Positions 18,333 through 27,506 of a stretch of 64,000 nt of DNA are shown here, one piece after another; position 1 is the stretch's first letter, and each line of letters opens with the position of its first letter. Source of the DNA: Colwellia sp. RSH04. Its GTDB lineage: Bacteria; Pseudomonadota; Gammaproteobacteria; Enterobacterales; Alteromonadaceae. The position numbers and the translations under genes are program-made. The notes under the pieces are model-generated. The model searched no databases. It saw only the letters and a program-made list of their open reading frames with translations, and was not told the origin of the DNA. Where the stretch lies: positions 186,001-250,000 of the forward strand of contig NZ_QXIO01000004.1 in NCBI RefSeq assembly GCF_003545765.1, read 5' to 3'.

Positions 18333-18833
18333 TTATTGTATCGGCAATAGTTGTTTACTTAAGGCGGCCGGTAAAGATATCCAGATACCCGATGATTGAT
18401 TATATATTAATAATTGATCTTTGAGTGGGTAAAGCCAATATACTAACGTTTGTTCGACACCAGCCAAGGCAATATGGAGTTCTGTCGCTAATGATTGATC
18501 AATCACAACATCATCAGCTTGAACTAAGCCTGAGCTTTGTTGCCATGAAAACATTAATTGTTCGATTTGTTGTTCAGTTAAGTTTACTGCAAGACCTTTA
18601 CTTGTTAACTGCCAACTACGACCAACGCGCGCAAAGTGCAGACTTGTTTTTTCAGACACCAATATTGATAGTGTTAACACAACACTATGCTCAGGCAAGA
18701 TTTTTTGCTCAGCACTTGAATGCTGCCCCGCTTCCTCAGGGAATAACTTTTCATTGGTTGCATTAATCATAATAATAATAATCATGACCGAGAATATTAT
18801 TACGTTATTCCAGCCAGTACGTGATAACTTCAT
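18333..18833 (-). CDS. Membrane-anchored protein of unknown function
   Basis: A 166-residue protein with one N-terminal membrane span (about residues 10-24, rich in Ile/Met) and a soluble domain of about 130 residues predicted to face the periplasm. I do not recognise the family; no catalytic motif or cysteine pair is visible. It lies on the same strand between rpmG (separated by a terminator) and mutM (31 bp downstream), so it is probably transcribed with mutM. Confidence 0.65.
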   Translation of the reverse strand: MKLSRTGWNNVIIFSVMIIIIMINATNEKLFPEEAGQHSSAEQKILPEHSVVLTLSILVSEKTSLHFARVGRSWQLTSKGLAVNLTEQQIEQLMFSWQQSSGLVQADDVVIDQSLATELHIALAGVEQTLVYWLYPLKDQLLIYNQSSGIWISLPAALSKQLLPIQ

Positions 18834-18894
18834 TCTGAGCCTACTCTTGTGAATTTATACCTATCATTTTATACCTATCATACTGAATTTTTGG

Positions 18895-18925
18895 CAATAA
18901 AAAACCCGGTAAAAACCGGGCTTTT
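18895..18925 (-). terminator. Rho-independent terminator of rpmB-rpmG
   Basis: On the minus strand, CCCGGT (18920-18915), loop TTTT and ACCGGG (18910-18905) are followed by a run of Ts. It lies 19 bases after the rpmG stop. Confidence 0.85.
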
Positions 18926-18943
18926 AATTAGAAACTCAATTAA

Positions 18944-19099
18944 TTACTTAATTTTTGCTTCTTTATACATTACGTGCTTACGAGCTTTTGGATCAAACTT
19001 TTTGATTTCCATCTTCTCTGGCATAGTCTTTTTATTCTTATCAGTAGTATAAAAATGACCAGTACCTGCACTAGAAACTAAACGAATTTTATCACGCAT
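18944..19099 (-). CDS. rpmG: 50S ribosomal protein L33
   Basis: Small 51-residue basic protein of the large ribosomal subunit. Translation of the minus strand gives [19 protein letters not shown], then [20 protein letters not shown] and [12 protein letters not shown], which matches L33 throughout. It has no Cys pairs, so it is the zinc-independent form. The ATG at 19099 is preceded by AGGAGAAT. It lies 21 bp after rpmB, in the conserved rpmB-rpmG operon, and is followed by a strong terminator. Confidence 0.97.
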   Translation of the reverse strand: MRDKIRLVSSAGTGHFYTTDKNKKTMPEKMEIKKFDPKARKHVMYKEAKIK

Positions 19100-19120
19100 G
19101 ATATTCTCCTAGATGAGTAC

Positions 19121-19357
19121 TTAAACTTTTTCGCCACGGGCACGAATGTCAGCTAATACTGCATCAATACCTTTTTTATCGATAATACGCATTCCTTTCG
19201 GAGTTAAACGTAATTTAACGAAACGATTTTCACTCTCAACCCAAAAACGGTGAGATTGAAGGTTTGGTAAGAAACGACGACGAGTCGCGTTTCTTGCGTG
19301 AGAACGGTTGTTCCCTACGACTGGCTTCTTGCCTGTTACTTGGCAAACTTTAGACAT
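19121..19357 (-). CDS. rpmB: 50S ribosomal protein L28
   Basis: Large-subunit ribosomal protein of 78 residues. It begins [20 protein letters not shown] with the family's [19 protein letters not shown] and ends [10 protein letters not shown] chose the ATG at 19357 because GGAG lies eight bases upstream and because L28 proteins start MSxVCQVTGK; a GTG three codons earlier is in frame but overlaps the ribosome binding site. First gene of rpmB-rpmG. Confidence 0.97.
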   Translation of the reverse strand: MSKVCQVTGKKPVVGNNRSHARNATRRRFLPNLQSHRFWVESENRFVKLRLTPKGMRIIDKKGIDAVLADIRARGEKV

Positions 19358-19413
19358 TTGAGTCACTCCAAAATTAATTTCAGCTCGAGCTATATTTCCC
19401 CAAGACCGTCGCC

Positions 19414-19443
19414 TCAGGATCCTGAAAAAGGTGGCATATTATA
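19414..19443 (-). promoter_or_regulatory. Possible rpmB promoter (-10) and leader palindrome
   Basis: A perfect TATAAT lies on the minus strand at 19443-19438, about 80 bases before the rpmB start; no good -35 is seen. Just downstream in the leader is the 12-bp palindrome TCAGGATCCTGA (19414-19425). Confidence 0.4.
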
Positions 19444-19606
19444 GAGAAACTAATTTATTAATGCTAGCCCAAATGAAAACTTTATCAATAAAGGCTTTTT
19501 GTTTATATCTATCAGCAACTTAATAACATCTTAAAAACAAAAAACTCACAAATGCAGTGAGTTTTCGTATGATTATTGTCACTTTCGCGATCAAAATTCC
19601 ATCAAA

Positions 19607-20050
19607 TCAATCTATTTTTGATTGCAGTAATTTTTTCAGTTGCTCATTTTGTTCTTTATTACACAGTTCATCTATTAAAATGCGTAAGATATGAGACTTA
19701 GCTAAATCAGATCCTTCTGAAAGTTCATGTAACTGATTTATTGCGTCTTCGCTTAAGGTAAACGTTGCACGACGAAATGGTTTATCGCCTTTAATTTTAC
19801 CTTTTATTCTTTGGCGCGATGGTTGTTCTGCTAACTTGTGTTCTTGCTCTTTTAATTCAATAAAGCGCTTAGCTTCTGAGATTGCTTCTTGCAAATTAAG
19901 TTTATGATCATTTTCTGCGCCAGCAACAGTAGTGACAATTTTAGGGTCACCCTTAGCATAATTTTCGGCATCAGAAATAAATTCATCTATCGTAAAATTT
20001 TTCTTTTTTGCCTTGCCGTCCTTGGTTTTCTTTAAATCAGTTAAACTCAT
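19607..20050 (-). CDS. Ribbon-helix-helix partner of ParA (ParG/ParB-like)
   Basis: A 147-residue charged protein. The C-terminal third (FRRATFTLSEDAINQLHELS, then EGSDLAKSHILRILIDELCN) has the beta-helix-helix pattern of ribbon-helix-helix DNA-binding proteins; the N-terminal hundred residues are Lys/Glu-rich and probably flexible. Its start overlaps the end of the ParA gene by 14 bp, so the two are translationally coupled. This order, ParA followed by a small RHH protein, is that of type Ib partition pairs, in which the RHH protein binds the centromere and represses the operon. That role here is inferred. Confidence 0.7.
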   Translation of the reverse strand: MSLTDLKKTKDGKAKKKNFTIDEFISDAENYAKGDPKIVTTVAGAENDHKLNLQEAISEAKRFIELKEQEHKLAEQPSRQRIKGKIKGDKPFRRATFTLSEDAINQLHELSEGSDLAKSHILRILIDELCNKEQNEQLKKLLQSKID

Positions 20051-20705
20051 GCGAATTGTCCGGTTCCATTGCTAATAATTCTTCTGCAATAGCAATCATT
20101 TCTTGAGCAGCTTTACCATTTGGATCGTTTTCAATCACTGAAGAACCCTGCTCTTCACTATCATCATAGACATTTCTGTTATAAGTCACTGCATTTAAAA
20201 CATTAATGCCGTATGAGCTACACACTTCTTTTGCTTCTAAAATTCGACTTGCTTGATTAGGCAACGATGGGCATTGTGTAACGACAAAAGAAGCCATCAT
20301 TTTCGGATTTACCATTTTGCAAGTACTCAACATATCTTCCATATGAGGCACAGTTTTTAAATCACGACGTTTAGGCCTTAATGGAATAATGACATGATCT
20401 GCAACAGACATTGCCGCACGAAGTGCTAAGTTATCTTGTCCACCACAGTCAACAATTACATAATCATAATGTTGCCCTAGGCTCAATAAATCATTTCGAA
20501 TTTTACCATAAAGTTGAATGCAATTAATGGCAGGAAGTGAAGGGTCGCCGTTACGCGCTTGTATCCAATCAGAGGTTGTTCTTTGTGGATCACAATCAAC
20601 CATCAATACAATTGCTTTTTTATTTCGGGCGAAGTATACGGCTAAATTTTGTGCCAGACAGCTCTTACCGCTACCGCCTTTTTCACCACCCACTAATATC
20701 ATCAT
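20037..20705 (-). CDS. ParA-family ATPase
   Basis: A 222-residue ParA/MinD-superfamily ATPase with the deviant Walker A motif EKGGSGKSCLAQNLA (residues 8-22), Walker A' VDCDPQRTTSDW (about 37-48) and Walker B YVIVDCGGQ (about 82-90). There is no N-terminal DNA-binding domain, as in the short (type Ib, ParF-like) ParA proteins. It is encoded with a ribbon-helix-helix partner on what looks like chromosome, between the ribosomal rpmBG operon and a PilZ gene. It could be a chromosomal cargo-positioning pair or a plasmid relic. An inverted repeat lies 33-56 bp upstream. Confidence 0.85.
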   Translation of the reverse strand: MMILVGGEKGGSGKSCLAQNLAVYFARNKKAIVLMVDCDPQRTTSDWIQARNGDPSLPAINCIQLYGKIRNDLLSLGQHYDYVIVDCGGQDNLALRAAMSVADHVIIPLRPKRRDLKTVPHMEDMLSTCKMVNPKMMASFVVTQCPSLPNQASRILEAKEVCSSYGINVLNAVTYNRNVYDDSEEQGSSVIENDPNGKAAQEMIAIAEELLAMEPDNSHEFN

Positions 20706-20737
20706 ATGTTTATCATCCTTTACTTCTATCTTAAACC

Positions 20738-20761
20738 TTGAACACTACTATTGTAGTTCAA
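20738..20761 (-). promoter_or_regulatory. Inverted repeat upstream of parA, candidate operator
   Basis: TTGAAC (20738-20743) and GTTCAA (20756-20761) flank a nested ACTAC-TATT-GTAGT hairpin. The position, 33 bp before the ParA start, suits autoregulation by the RHH partner. This is inference from position only. Confidence 0.4.
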
Positions 20762-20818
20762 TTTTATAAGTCTAGCTTATTTCGAATAAACTCATTTTCA
20801 GCATGCGCAATATTGCTG

Positions 20819-21130
20819 TTAATTAGCGTCGTCTAAAATTAAAGCCACTTCAAACCAACCACTTTTCTGTTTAACACAGCGTAAAACTTTACCACTCAGT
20901 GTTTGATTTTTATCACTTGCAGCTTTAAAAATAACCGTCACTTGTGTATTGATAGGAATAGCTTGATCACAATCTAAACGTAAACCACCACGAGAGAAGT
21001 CTAAGCAAGCAATTTTCTTTTGTTGAGTTTGACCTGTCGCATTCGTCCAAGAGATATCAATTAACTCTTTTTCCATATCTAAACGAAAGAACTTTCGGCG
21101 TTCTAATTCATCATTACTACTTTGATCCAT
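20819..21130 (-). CDS. PilZ domain protein (c-di-GMP receptor)
   Basis: A 103-residue single-domain PilZ protein. Both binding motifs for cyclic di-GMP are present: RKFFR (the RxxxR motif, residues 12-16) and DFSRGGLRL (the D/NxSxxG motif, about 45-53). I place the start at ATG 21130, which has GAGGAAGG just upstream; a longer frame to 21199 has no ribosome binding site. It lies between parA and radC on the same strand, and a diguanylate cyclase is encoded 4.3 kb away. Its output partner is unknown. Confidence 0.85.
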   Translation of the reverse strand: MDQSSNDELERRKFFRLDMEKELIDISWTNATGQTQQKKIACLDFSRGGLRLDCDQAIPINTQVTVIFKAASDKNQTLSGKVLRCVKQKSGWFEVALILDDAN

Positions 21131-21206
21131 ATGGCCTTCCTCAATTATATATCTCACTACCTGAACTCTAAAAGTAACTGGGAATTTTACTTTTATCAAC
21201 TAATTA

Positions 21207-21914
21207 TCAGGATATTATTTCGCCATGTTCCGCAAAGGAGTAGCACTGATGTCCTGCGATAATAATATGATCTAAAACGATAACATCAATTAATTGCAAA
21301 GCCCGTACTAATTTATCTGTTATCAATTGATCCGCATGACTTGCCTGTGCAACACCTGACGGATGATTATGTGTCAGTATTACTGCAGCAGCATTATGCT
21401 TTAGTGCCTGTTGCACAACAATTCTGGGATATACCGCAGCGGCATTGAGTGTGCCAAAGAACAGCTTCTCAAATTGAATTACCTGGTGTTGGCTATTGAG
21501 AAAAAGTATGGCAAATACTTCTCTTTGTTCCGCTCTTAATTCTGCGATTAAATATTCTCTCGTGACTTGTGAAGAGGTCAACTCTTGACTTTGTTGCTGT
21601 ACTTTCTCTGATAAATAACGCTTTGACATCTCCAAGCAGGCCTGTAACTGGACATATTTAGCTGTTCCCAAGCCATAATGTGCACAAAACTCTTCATGAT
21701 TAGCTTGATAAATGCCCCCTATACTACCAAAGCTCTTTAATAGCCTTCTGGCTAAATCAACAACATTACAGCCTTTAACACCAGTACGTAAAAATATTGC
21801 TAATAACTCAGCGTCAGAAAGTGAAGTTGCACCTCGATGTATTAGCTTTTCTCTTGGTCGCTCAACTTCAGGCCAGTCTTTTAGCAACATTTGATTCAAA
21901 TTATCTGGTTTCAT
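21207..21914 (-). CDS. radC: RadC family JAB1/MPN domain protein
   Basis: A 235-residue RadC protein, named for DNA repair though its biochemical role is unsettled. The N-terminal helix-hairpin-helix region contains RPREKLIHRGATSLSDAELL and the C-terminal JAMM/MPN motif reads LTHNHPSGVAQASHAD (His-x-His with downstream Asp), with Glu in the preceding segment. The start ATG at 21914 has AAGGA six bases upstream and suits the family better than the ATG at 21929. It is divergent from coaBC, the usual neighbour. Confidence 0.93.
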   Translation of the reverse strand: MKPDNLNQMLLKDWPEVERPREKLIHRGATSLSDAELLAIFLRTGVKGCNVVDLARRLLKSFGSIGGIYQANHEEFCAHYGLGTAKYVQLQACLEMSKRYLSEKVQQQSQELTSSQVTREYLIAELRAEQREVFAILFLNSQHQVIQFEKLFFGTLNAAAVYPRIVVQQALKHNAAAVILTHNHPSGVAQASHADQLITDKLVRALQLIDVIVLDHIIIAGHQCYSFAEHGEIIS

Positions 21915-22016
21915 TTTGCATCCTTGCATGAATTAATTTTTTCTATGTGAAATTTTTCAATATAGCCAATAAATGTTATCTTATTCCTAACATTGATTAG
22001 TTAAGATTAGCAGTTT

Positions 22017-23225
22017 ATGCAGATTCTTCAGGACAAAAAGATTGTTCTTGGTATTAGTGGTGGAATTGCTGCCTACAAAACACCAGAATTAGTACGTCGT
22101 TTAAAAGAGCAAGGAGCCGATGTTAGAGTTGTAATGACTGACGGTGCTAAAGCCTTTATCACCCCTCTTACTTTACAAGCCGTTTCTGGAAACCATGTTT
22201 CTGATAGTTTATTAGACACCCAAGCGGAACTTGCTATGGGACATATAGAGCTTGCTAAGTGGGCAGACATACTAATCATAGCCCCTGCAACAGCCGATTT
22301 AATTGCTCGTATTGGAGCAGGCATGGCAAACGACTTGCTTTCCACTTTATGCTTAGCAACAGATGCGCCTATTGCAATAGCACCAGCAATGAACCAAAAG
22401 ATGTGGCACGCACAAGCGACACAACGAAATATCGAAACTCTAAAACAATGGGGTTACCATATTTGGGGGCCTGGAAGCGGCGAGCAAGCTTGTGGAGATG
22501 TTGGTCTTGGTCGTATGTTAGACGTGCCTGACTTAGTAACATTGAGTAGTGACTTTTTTGTCGAGAAGCATTTAGCTGGGCAACATTGGTTAATTACCGC
22601 AGGGCCAACGAGAGAAGCAATTGACCCTGTTCGATACATCTCAAACCATAGTTCAGGAAAAATGGGCTATGCGATTGCACATGCTGCATTACGCGCAGGT
22701 GCAGAAGTAACCCTTATTTCTGGACCAGTCACCATCACGCCACCGGTTGGTTGCCATGTTATCAATGTTGAAAGCGCTGATGAAATGCATCAACAAGCGC
22801 TTGCCCACGTAAAGAGCGCTACAACCTTTGTTGCATGTGCAGCTGTAGCAGATTATCGTGTGGCTAATGTCGCCACAGAAAAAATTAAAAAATCTAATGA
22901 AGCTATGCAATTAGATTTAATTAAAAACCATGATATTGTTGCAGATATCGCCCAATTAGCCGATAAACCCTTTATCGTTGGTTTTGCTGCAGAAACTCAA
23001 AACGTAGAGCAATACGCACGCGGTAAATTAATGCGTAAAAACTTAGATCTAATCGCCGCTAACAATGTCGCCAAAGCAGGGCAAGGCTTTAATAGTGATG
23101 ACAATGCCCTTACATTGTATAGCGCCGTAGATAAAACAGAAATCCCATTAGCGAGCAAGCAAAATGTCGCCAAGCAGCTGGTTTCTTTGATTAATGAGCA
23201 CTATCAGCAGCGATGCAGTACGTAA
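22017..23225 (+). CDS. coaBC: Bifunctional phosphopantothenoylcysteine decarboxylase / phosphopantothenate-cysteine ligase
   Basis: Carries out two consecutive steps of coenzyme A synthesis. The N-terminal flavoprotein CoaC domain (residues 1 to about 185) shows [10 protein letters not shown] and PAMNQKMW, with the decarboxylase Cys region near [15 protein letters not shown]. The C-terminal CoaB domain begins [20 protein letters not shown], followed by SGKMGYA, and contains VADYRV and KIKK. The 402-residue length is normal. It is divergent from radC and followed after 54 bp by slmA; the dut gene that lies between them in many relatives is absent. Confidence 0.95.
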   Translation: MQILQDKKIVLGISGGIAAYKTPELVRRLKEQGADVRVVMTDGAKAFITPLTLQAVSGNHVSDSLLDTQAELAMGHIELAKWADILIIAPATADLIARIGAGMANDLLSTLCLATDAPIAIAPAMNQKMWHAQATQRNIETLKQWGYHIWGPGSGEQACGDVGLGRMLDVPDLVTLSSDFFVEKHLAGQHWLITAGPTREAIDPVRYISNHSSGKMGYAIAHAALRAGAEVTLISGPVTITPPVGCHVINVESADEMHQQALAHVKSATTFVACAAVADYRVANVATEKIKKSNEAMQLDLIKNHDIVADIAQLADKPFIVGFAAETQNVEQYARGKLMRKNLDLIAANNVAKAGQGFNSDDNALTLYSAVDKTEIPLASKQNVAKQLVSLINEHYQQRCST

Positions 23226-23279
23226 ACTCAACACCACATATTTTAAATAAATAATAACCACCAAGAGATAAGAGTTAAT

Positions 23280-23876
23280 ATGAGCGCAACTCCTCAAAAA
23301 ACAGCAAAACCAAACCGTAAGCAACAAATTTTAGAATGTTTAGCGTTAATGTTACAAGACAGCCCAGGAGAGCGAATCACCACGGCTAAGCTAGCAAATA
23401 AGGTCGGTGTTTCTGAAGCGGCTTTATATCGCCACTTTCCTTCAAAAGCGAGAATGTTTGAGGGGTTAATTGATTTTATTGAAGAATCTATTTTTTCTCG
23501 TGTTAACTTAATCTTGGCTGATCATAAAGAAACATTAGTGCGTTGCCATCATATTCTTCATGTTTTATTAATTTTTGCAGAAAGAAATCCCGGTATTTGC
23601 CGTATACTTTCAGGTGATGCTTTAATGGGTGAGAATGAACGTCTTAGAGGCCGTGTTCATCAGTTTTTTGAAAAGTTAGAATCGCAATTCAAACAAGTTT
23701 TGCGTGAGCGCAAATTAAGAGAAGGCAAAACTTTTTCAATCAATGAGCAAGCACTTGCTAACTTACTCGTTGCTTTTGCAGAAGGTAAAATTAGTCAATA
23801 CGTAAGATCAGGTTTTGAAAAATTACCCAGTAACGACTTTAATGAACAATGGCAATTTCTTATGGCGAGTAAATAA
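23280..23876 (+). CDS. slmA: Nucleoid occlusion factor SlmA
   Basis: TetR-fold DNA-binding protein that blocks FtsZ ring formation over the nucleoid. The 198-residue length, the helix-turn-helix [20 protein letters not shown] followed by [13 protein letters not shown], and the C-terminal [19 protein letters not shown] are all typical of SlmA. Its position right after coaBC supports the call. ATG at 23280 is preceded by AAGAGATAAGAG. Confidence 0.95.
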   Translation: MSATPQKTAKPNRKQQILECLALMLQDSPGERITTAKLANKVGVSEAALYRHFPSKARMFEGLIDFIEESIFSRVNLILADHKETLVRCHHILHVLLIFAERNPGICRILSGDALMGENERLRGRVHQFFEKLESQFKQVLRERKLREGKTFSINEQALANLLVAFAEGKISQYVRSGFEKLPSNDFNEQWQFLMASK

Positions 23877-23987
23877 CCCAAAGCCAAACCGAACTAAACA
23901 CTATACTAAATTAAGCCTTTCGTTATTTTAAGCTTAATAAATCAGCTGCATTTCAACCAATACAGCAGCAATGATTAAGGAAATTTT

Positions 23988-25451
23988 ATGAGCACACTAT
24001 CAACACTACAGCCGAACAGTTTATGGCAAATATTTGAGAAAATTTGCAGTATCCCACACCCTTCAAAACATGAGCAAAAAATCTCTCTTTGGATTCAAGA
24101 GTGGGCGAAAGAATTAGGACTAACAATTAAAGAAGATGCCATAGGTAATTTATTTATCAAAAAGCCCGCAACTAAAGGTATGGAAAACCGCAAAGGTATT
24201 ATTCTACAAGCTCACATGGATATGGTTCCGCAAAAAAATAATGATACTGATCATGATTTTATAACCGATCCCATTAAGCCGTACATTCAAGATTGTGGCG
24301 AATGGGTTACTGCTGAAGGCACCACGCTTGGCGCTGATAATGGTATAGGCTTAGCTTCTGCTCTCGCGGTACTTGCCAGCAATGATGTTGAACACGGTCC
24401 TTTAGAAGTTCTTGTTACTATTGATGAAGAAGCGGGTATGTCTGGCGCTTTTGGTTTAGAAGCGGGCTGGTTAGACGGCGAAATTCTCATTAATACCGAT
24501 TCGGAGCAAGAAGGTGAAGTGTACATGGGCTGTGCGGGTGGTATTGATGGCTCAGCTGACTTTGCACTAGATTACACTGAAGTCCCTAACGACCATCAAG
24601 CATTTAATTTATCAATCTCTGGCTTAAAAGGTGGCCACTCAGGTGTAGATATTCACACTGGCCGTGCTAATGCCAACAAGTTACTGGTACGCTTTCTGCT
24701 CGATGCAAGTAATGAGTTTGATATTAGCCTGACTGAACTTAACGGTGGAAGCCTTCGTAATGCTATTCCACGAGAAGCCAATGCTAGCTTTGTTGTCCCT
24801 ACTAGCAATGTAGAAGCCCTTAAAGCTGCTCTTGCTAAATACCTAACAACTATTCAAACCAACTTAGGTAGTGTCGAAACTGACATTGATATGCTACTTA
24901 TTTCACCTGAAGATTTTGACCAATGCTGGACAAAAGCAACACAAGCTGCCATTTTGCGCGCGTTAAATGCTTGTCCAAATGGCGTAATTCGAATGAGTGA
25001 TGATATTGAGGGCATCGTTGAAACCTCGTTAAACCTTGGCGTGATGCGAACTCGTGGTAAGAAATTTAACGCCCTAGTCTTGATTCGTAGCCTACATGAT
25101 GACGGCCGTTTAGAAACCGTTCGAACCGTTCAATCAGTCTTTGAGTTGGCAGGAGCTAACGTAGACTTTTCAGGCGCATACCCTGGATGGAAGCCTGATA
25201 CTGATTCAGCCATAATGAAAACCGTTCGCGACACTTACGAATCGTTATTTAATAAAGTCCCAGAAGTTATGGTAATTCATGCTGGTTTAGAGTGCGGTTT
25301 ATTTAAAACAGCTTACCCGACTTGGGATATGGTATCGATAGGGCCAACCATTAAATTTCCGCACTCACCTGATGAGAAAGTTGAAATTGCGACAGTTGCC
25401 CAATACTGGCAATTATTAACCGCCGTATTAGGTAATGCACCTACGAAATAA
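23988..25451 (+). CDS. pepD: Aminoacyl-histidine dipeptidase (peptidase D), M20 family
   Basis: Cytosolic dizinc peptidase that cleaves Xaa-His and other dipeptides. The 487 residues match the family length. Metal-site motifs are visible: QAHMDMVPQKN (first His-x-Asp, near residue 78), EGTTLGADNGIGLA (bridging Asp), TIDEEAGMSGAFGLE (catalytic Glu pair) and a late HAGLECGLF. The ATG has AAGGAAA upstream. It converges on the diguanylate cyclase gene with an 8-bp gap. Confidence 0.94.
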   Translation: MSTLSTLQPNSLWQIFEKICSIPHPSKHEQKISLWIQEWAKELGLTIKEDAIGNLFIKKPATKGMENRKGIILQAHMDMVPQKNNDTDHDFITDPIKPYIQDCGEWVTAEGTTLGADNGIGLASALAVLASNDVEHGPLEVLVTIDEEAGMSGAFGLEAGWLDGEILINTDSEQEGEVYMGCAGGIDGSADFALDYTEVPNDHQAFNLSISGLKGGHSGVDIHTGRANANKLLVRFLLDASNEFDISLTELNGGSLRNAIPREANASFVVPTSNVEALKAALAKYLTTIQTNLGSVETDIDMLLISPEDFDQCWTKATQAAILRALNACPNGVIRMSDDIEGIVETSLNLGVMRTRGKKFNALVLIRSLHDDGRLETVRTVQSVFELAGANVDFSGAYPGWKPDTDSAIMKTVRDTYESLFNKVPEVMVIHAGLECGLFKTAYPTWDMVSIGPTIKFPHSPDEKVEIATVAQYWQLLTAVLGNAPTK

Positions 25452-25458
25452 CAAATAA

Positions 25459-26517
25459 CTAGGGTGAAGCAACAACTCTGTTTCGCCCTAGCTCTTTTGC
25501 CTGATAAAGTAACTCATCAGCCGATTTATAGACTTGTTCAAAAGATTGAGCCTTCTGGGGCTTAATAATATATAAGCCGGCAGATATAGTAATTGTTGAT
25601 TGCACTTTCTCATCAGAAACTACGGCTTCTACCGACTCTCTAATCTGCTCTAACAAATCAATAGCTTCCGCTTCACCTTTGGGTTTATAAAGCAAGGCAA
25701 ATTCTTCTCCACCTAAACGAAAAAGCACATCATCAGAACGTTTCATGGTTTCTTTGTATAAATTAGCCAAAGCAATTAACACCTGATCTCCCGCAGGGTG
25801 TCCATAGGTATCGTTATATTTTTTAAAATGATCTACATCGATAATCGCTAGTGCTAGCATTTCATTACTTCGTCGCGCGCTATTAATTTTATCACTAAGA
25901 ATATCGTTAAAGTGGCGTCTATTATGTAAACCTGTTAACTCATCAGTGATGGTCATTTTCTCTAACATTGATTTTGTTTTATAAAACTCTTCGAAAGTTA
26001 TCGAAATCAAAAGTTCTGCAAGGTAAGCAAAAAACAAAGTGAAAATGGCGACAAAAGAAAAACGAATAAACTCAAGGGTTGTTACGGTTTGCCCAACCCA
26101 CGAAAATAAGAAAAACAATAAACAGATTAAAAACACACTCGCTATTATTAAGCCTTTTTTATGGCCATAAAGCGAGATGATAAGATACATATACAGGAAT
26201 GACCAAATAGGTGTGTAGTCTTGTGCTTGGTTAACATAAACAATAACAAAGATACCGCCAGCCATAAAATGAGCAATACTATGAATAACTAAACGTTTAT
26301 GGTGTCGAAAGAGAATAAAGATCAAACAAAGCCCTGTTAACAACGCTAAATTTGCATAAAATACTGTACGAGAGCTATAAAAGAAATTACTCAGTGTTAA
26401 TAAAAAAAGAATAGCGAACGAAAACAAAATCACAAAATTACCTGTAACTTCACGTCGATAAGAATGACTTCCTACTTCTTTTTCCATTAATAGATAGGAT
26501 TTCAACCATTGTTTCAC
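25459..26517 (-). CDS. Membrane-bound diguanylate cyclase (GGDEF domain)
   Basis: Makes the second messenger cyclic di-GMP. The N-terminal 180 residues hold about six membrane spans; the C-terminal GGDEF domain begins MTITDELTGLHNRRHFNDIL and has an intact active site RLGGEEFALLY (GGEEF form), with IDVDHFKKYNDTYGHPAGDQ. No upstream RxxD inhibitory site is evident. The start is a GTG at 26517 with AGGTGG five bases upstream; an in-frame GTG three codons earlier would overlap that site. The membrane part is probably the sensor; its signal is unknown. Confidence 0.9.
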   Translation of the reverse strand: MKQWLKSYLLMEKEVGSHSYRREVTGNFVILFSFAILFLLTLSNFFYSSRTVFYANLALLTGLCLIFILFRHHKRLVIHSIAHFMAGGIFVIVYVNQAQDYTPIWSFLYMYLIISLYGHKKGLIIASVFLICLLFFLFSWVGQTVTTLEFIRFSFVAIFTLFFAYLAELLISITFEEFYKTKSMLEKMTITDELTGLHNRRHFNDILSDKINSARRSNEMLALAIIDVDHFKKYNDTYGHPAGDQVLIALANLYKETMKRSDDVLFRLGGEEFALLYKPKGEAEAIDLLEQIRESVEAVVSDEKVQSTITISAGLYIIKPQKAQSFEQVYKSADELLYQAKELGRNRVVASP

Positions 26518-26690
26518 GCTAACCACCTAACACGCTGAAATTTAATCATCTAATTAAAGATATTTATATTAGCCATATTGACTATTAACAATAGAATTAT
26601 CAACTAGTTTATCTTTGAGTGATTCAGAACAAACGTTTCTCAGACTAATTCTTTATAATGACCGTTAAGCTTAATAAATAACAAATCCTT

Positions 26691-27179
26691 ATGAATGATT
26701 ACAATTGGTTCGTTATAGTTCGGTCTGTTCATGTGTTATCTATTGTATTGTGGATTGGTGGTGTCGCATTTATCACTACTGTTTTGTTACCTTCAATACT
26801 AAAGCATATTAATACTGAACAACGATTTACATTATTTGAACAACTCGAACAAAGCTTCTCTTGGCAAGCCAAACTCACCACACTTCTAGCTGGCGCCTCA
26901 GGATGGTATATGCTGCATTATCTAAATGCTTGGCAAAGATATTTACACATTGAATTCTGGTGGTTGCATTTAATGACCTTTATTTGGCTTATATTCTCAA
27001 TAGTGCTGTTTGTTTTAGAGCCTCTCTTTCTTCACAAATGGTTTAAAAATAAAGCGAAAGAGCATTGTGAAAATACCTTCAATAATATTTTACGCATGCA
27101 TCGAATTCTACTATTTTTGAGCTTACTTGCCGTTGTTGGTGCAACTTTAGGCTCTCATGGTTGGGCTACAAACACATAA
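26691..27179 (+). CDS. Four-span membrane protein, CopD-like
   Basis: A 162-residue protein with four membrane spans (about residues 8-30, 55-72, 82-104 and 133-153). Histidines sit within or beside the helices (RSVHVLSIVLWIGG, WWLHLMTF, RMHRILLFLS), a pattern like that of CopD-type and other small heme or copper membrane proteins. The family call is tentative. It stands alone upstream of the response regulator, with a weak AT-rich hairpin (27199-27216) after its stop. Confidence 0.6.
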   Translation: MNDYNWFVIVRSVHVLSIVLWIGGVAFITTVLLPSILKHINTEQRFTLFEQLEQSFSWQAKLTTLLAGASGWYMLHYLNAWQRYLHIEFWWLHLMTFIWLIFSIVLFVLEPLFLHKWFKNKAKEHCENTFNNILRMHRILLFLSLLAVVGATLGSHGWATNT

Positions 27180-27506
27180 AGAATAAAAAATCACAATTAA
27201 AGAATGAATATTCTTTTTATTGTAACGCTAAATTAAATGACTTGCCGAACCTTTAACTAACGTTTTAAAAATACTCCTCTTGTTTTTAGATCAGTTTAGT
27301 TACAAGAAATATTTAACAACTTATATTTGGCAAAAGCAAAAAACCAAATTTTTACAGTAAGTTAATAAACACAAACTAATAAAAACCTTTATTTTAACAG
27401 GGGTTTATTTACCAATAAATTAAGGTCAAGATAAAGCACAAAACATGTCTTTGTAATTCATTATTTTTCCGTTAGAATGAAGTTAGATTTTCTAAGGAAG
27501 TATGCA
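27180..27506. other. AT-rich intergenic region before the response regulator
   Basis: About 330 bases without a gene. The only structure I see is the AAAGAAT/ATTCTTT hairpin at 27199-27216 followed by a few Ts, a possible weak terminator. AAGGAAG just before 27507 sets the start of the next gene. Confidence 0.5.

Noticed and set aside
25460..25495. CTAGGG/CCCTAG hairpin between pepD and the diguanylate cyclase as a terminator
   Set aside because: It lies mostly within the cyclase coding end and has no T-run; too weak to list as a terminator.
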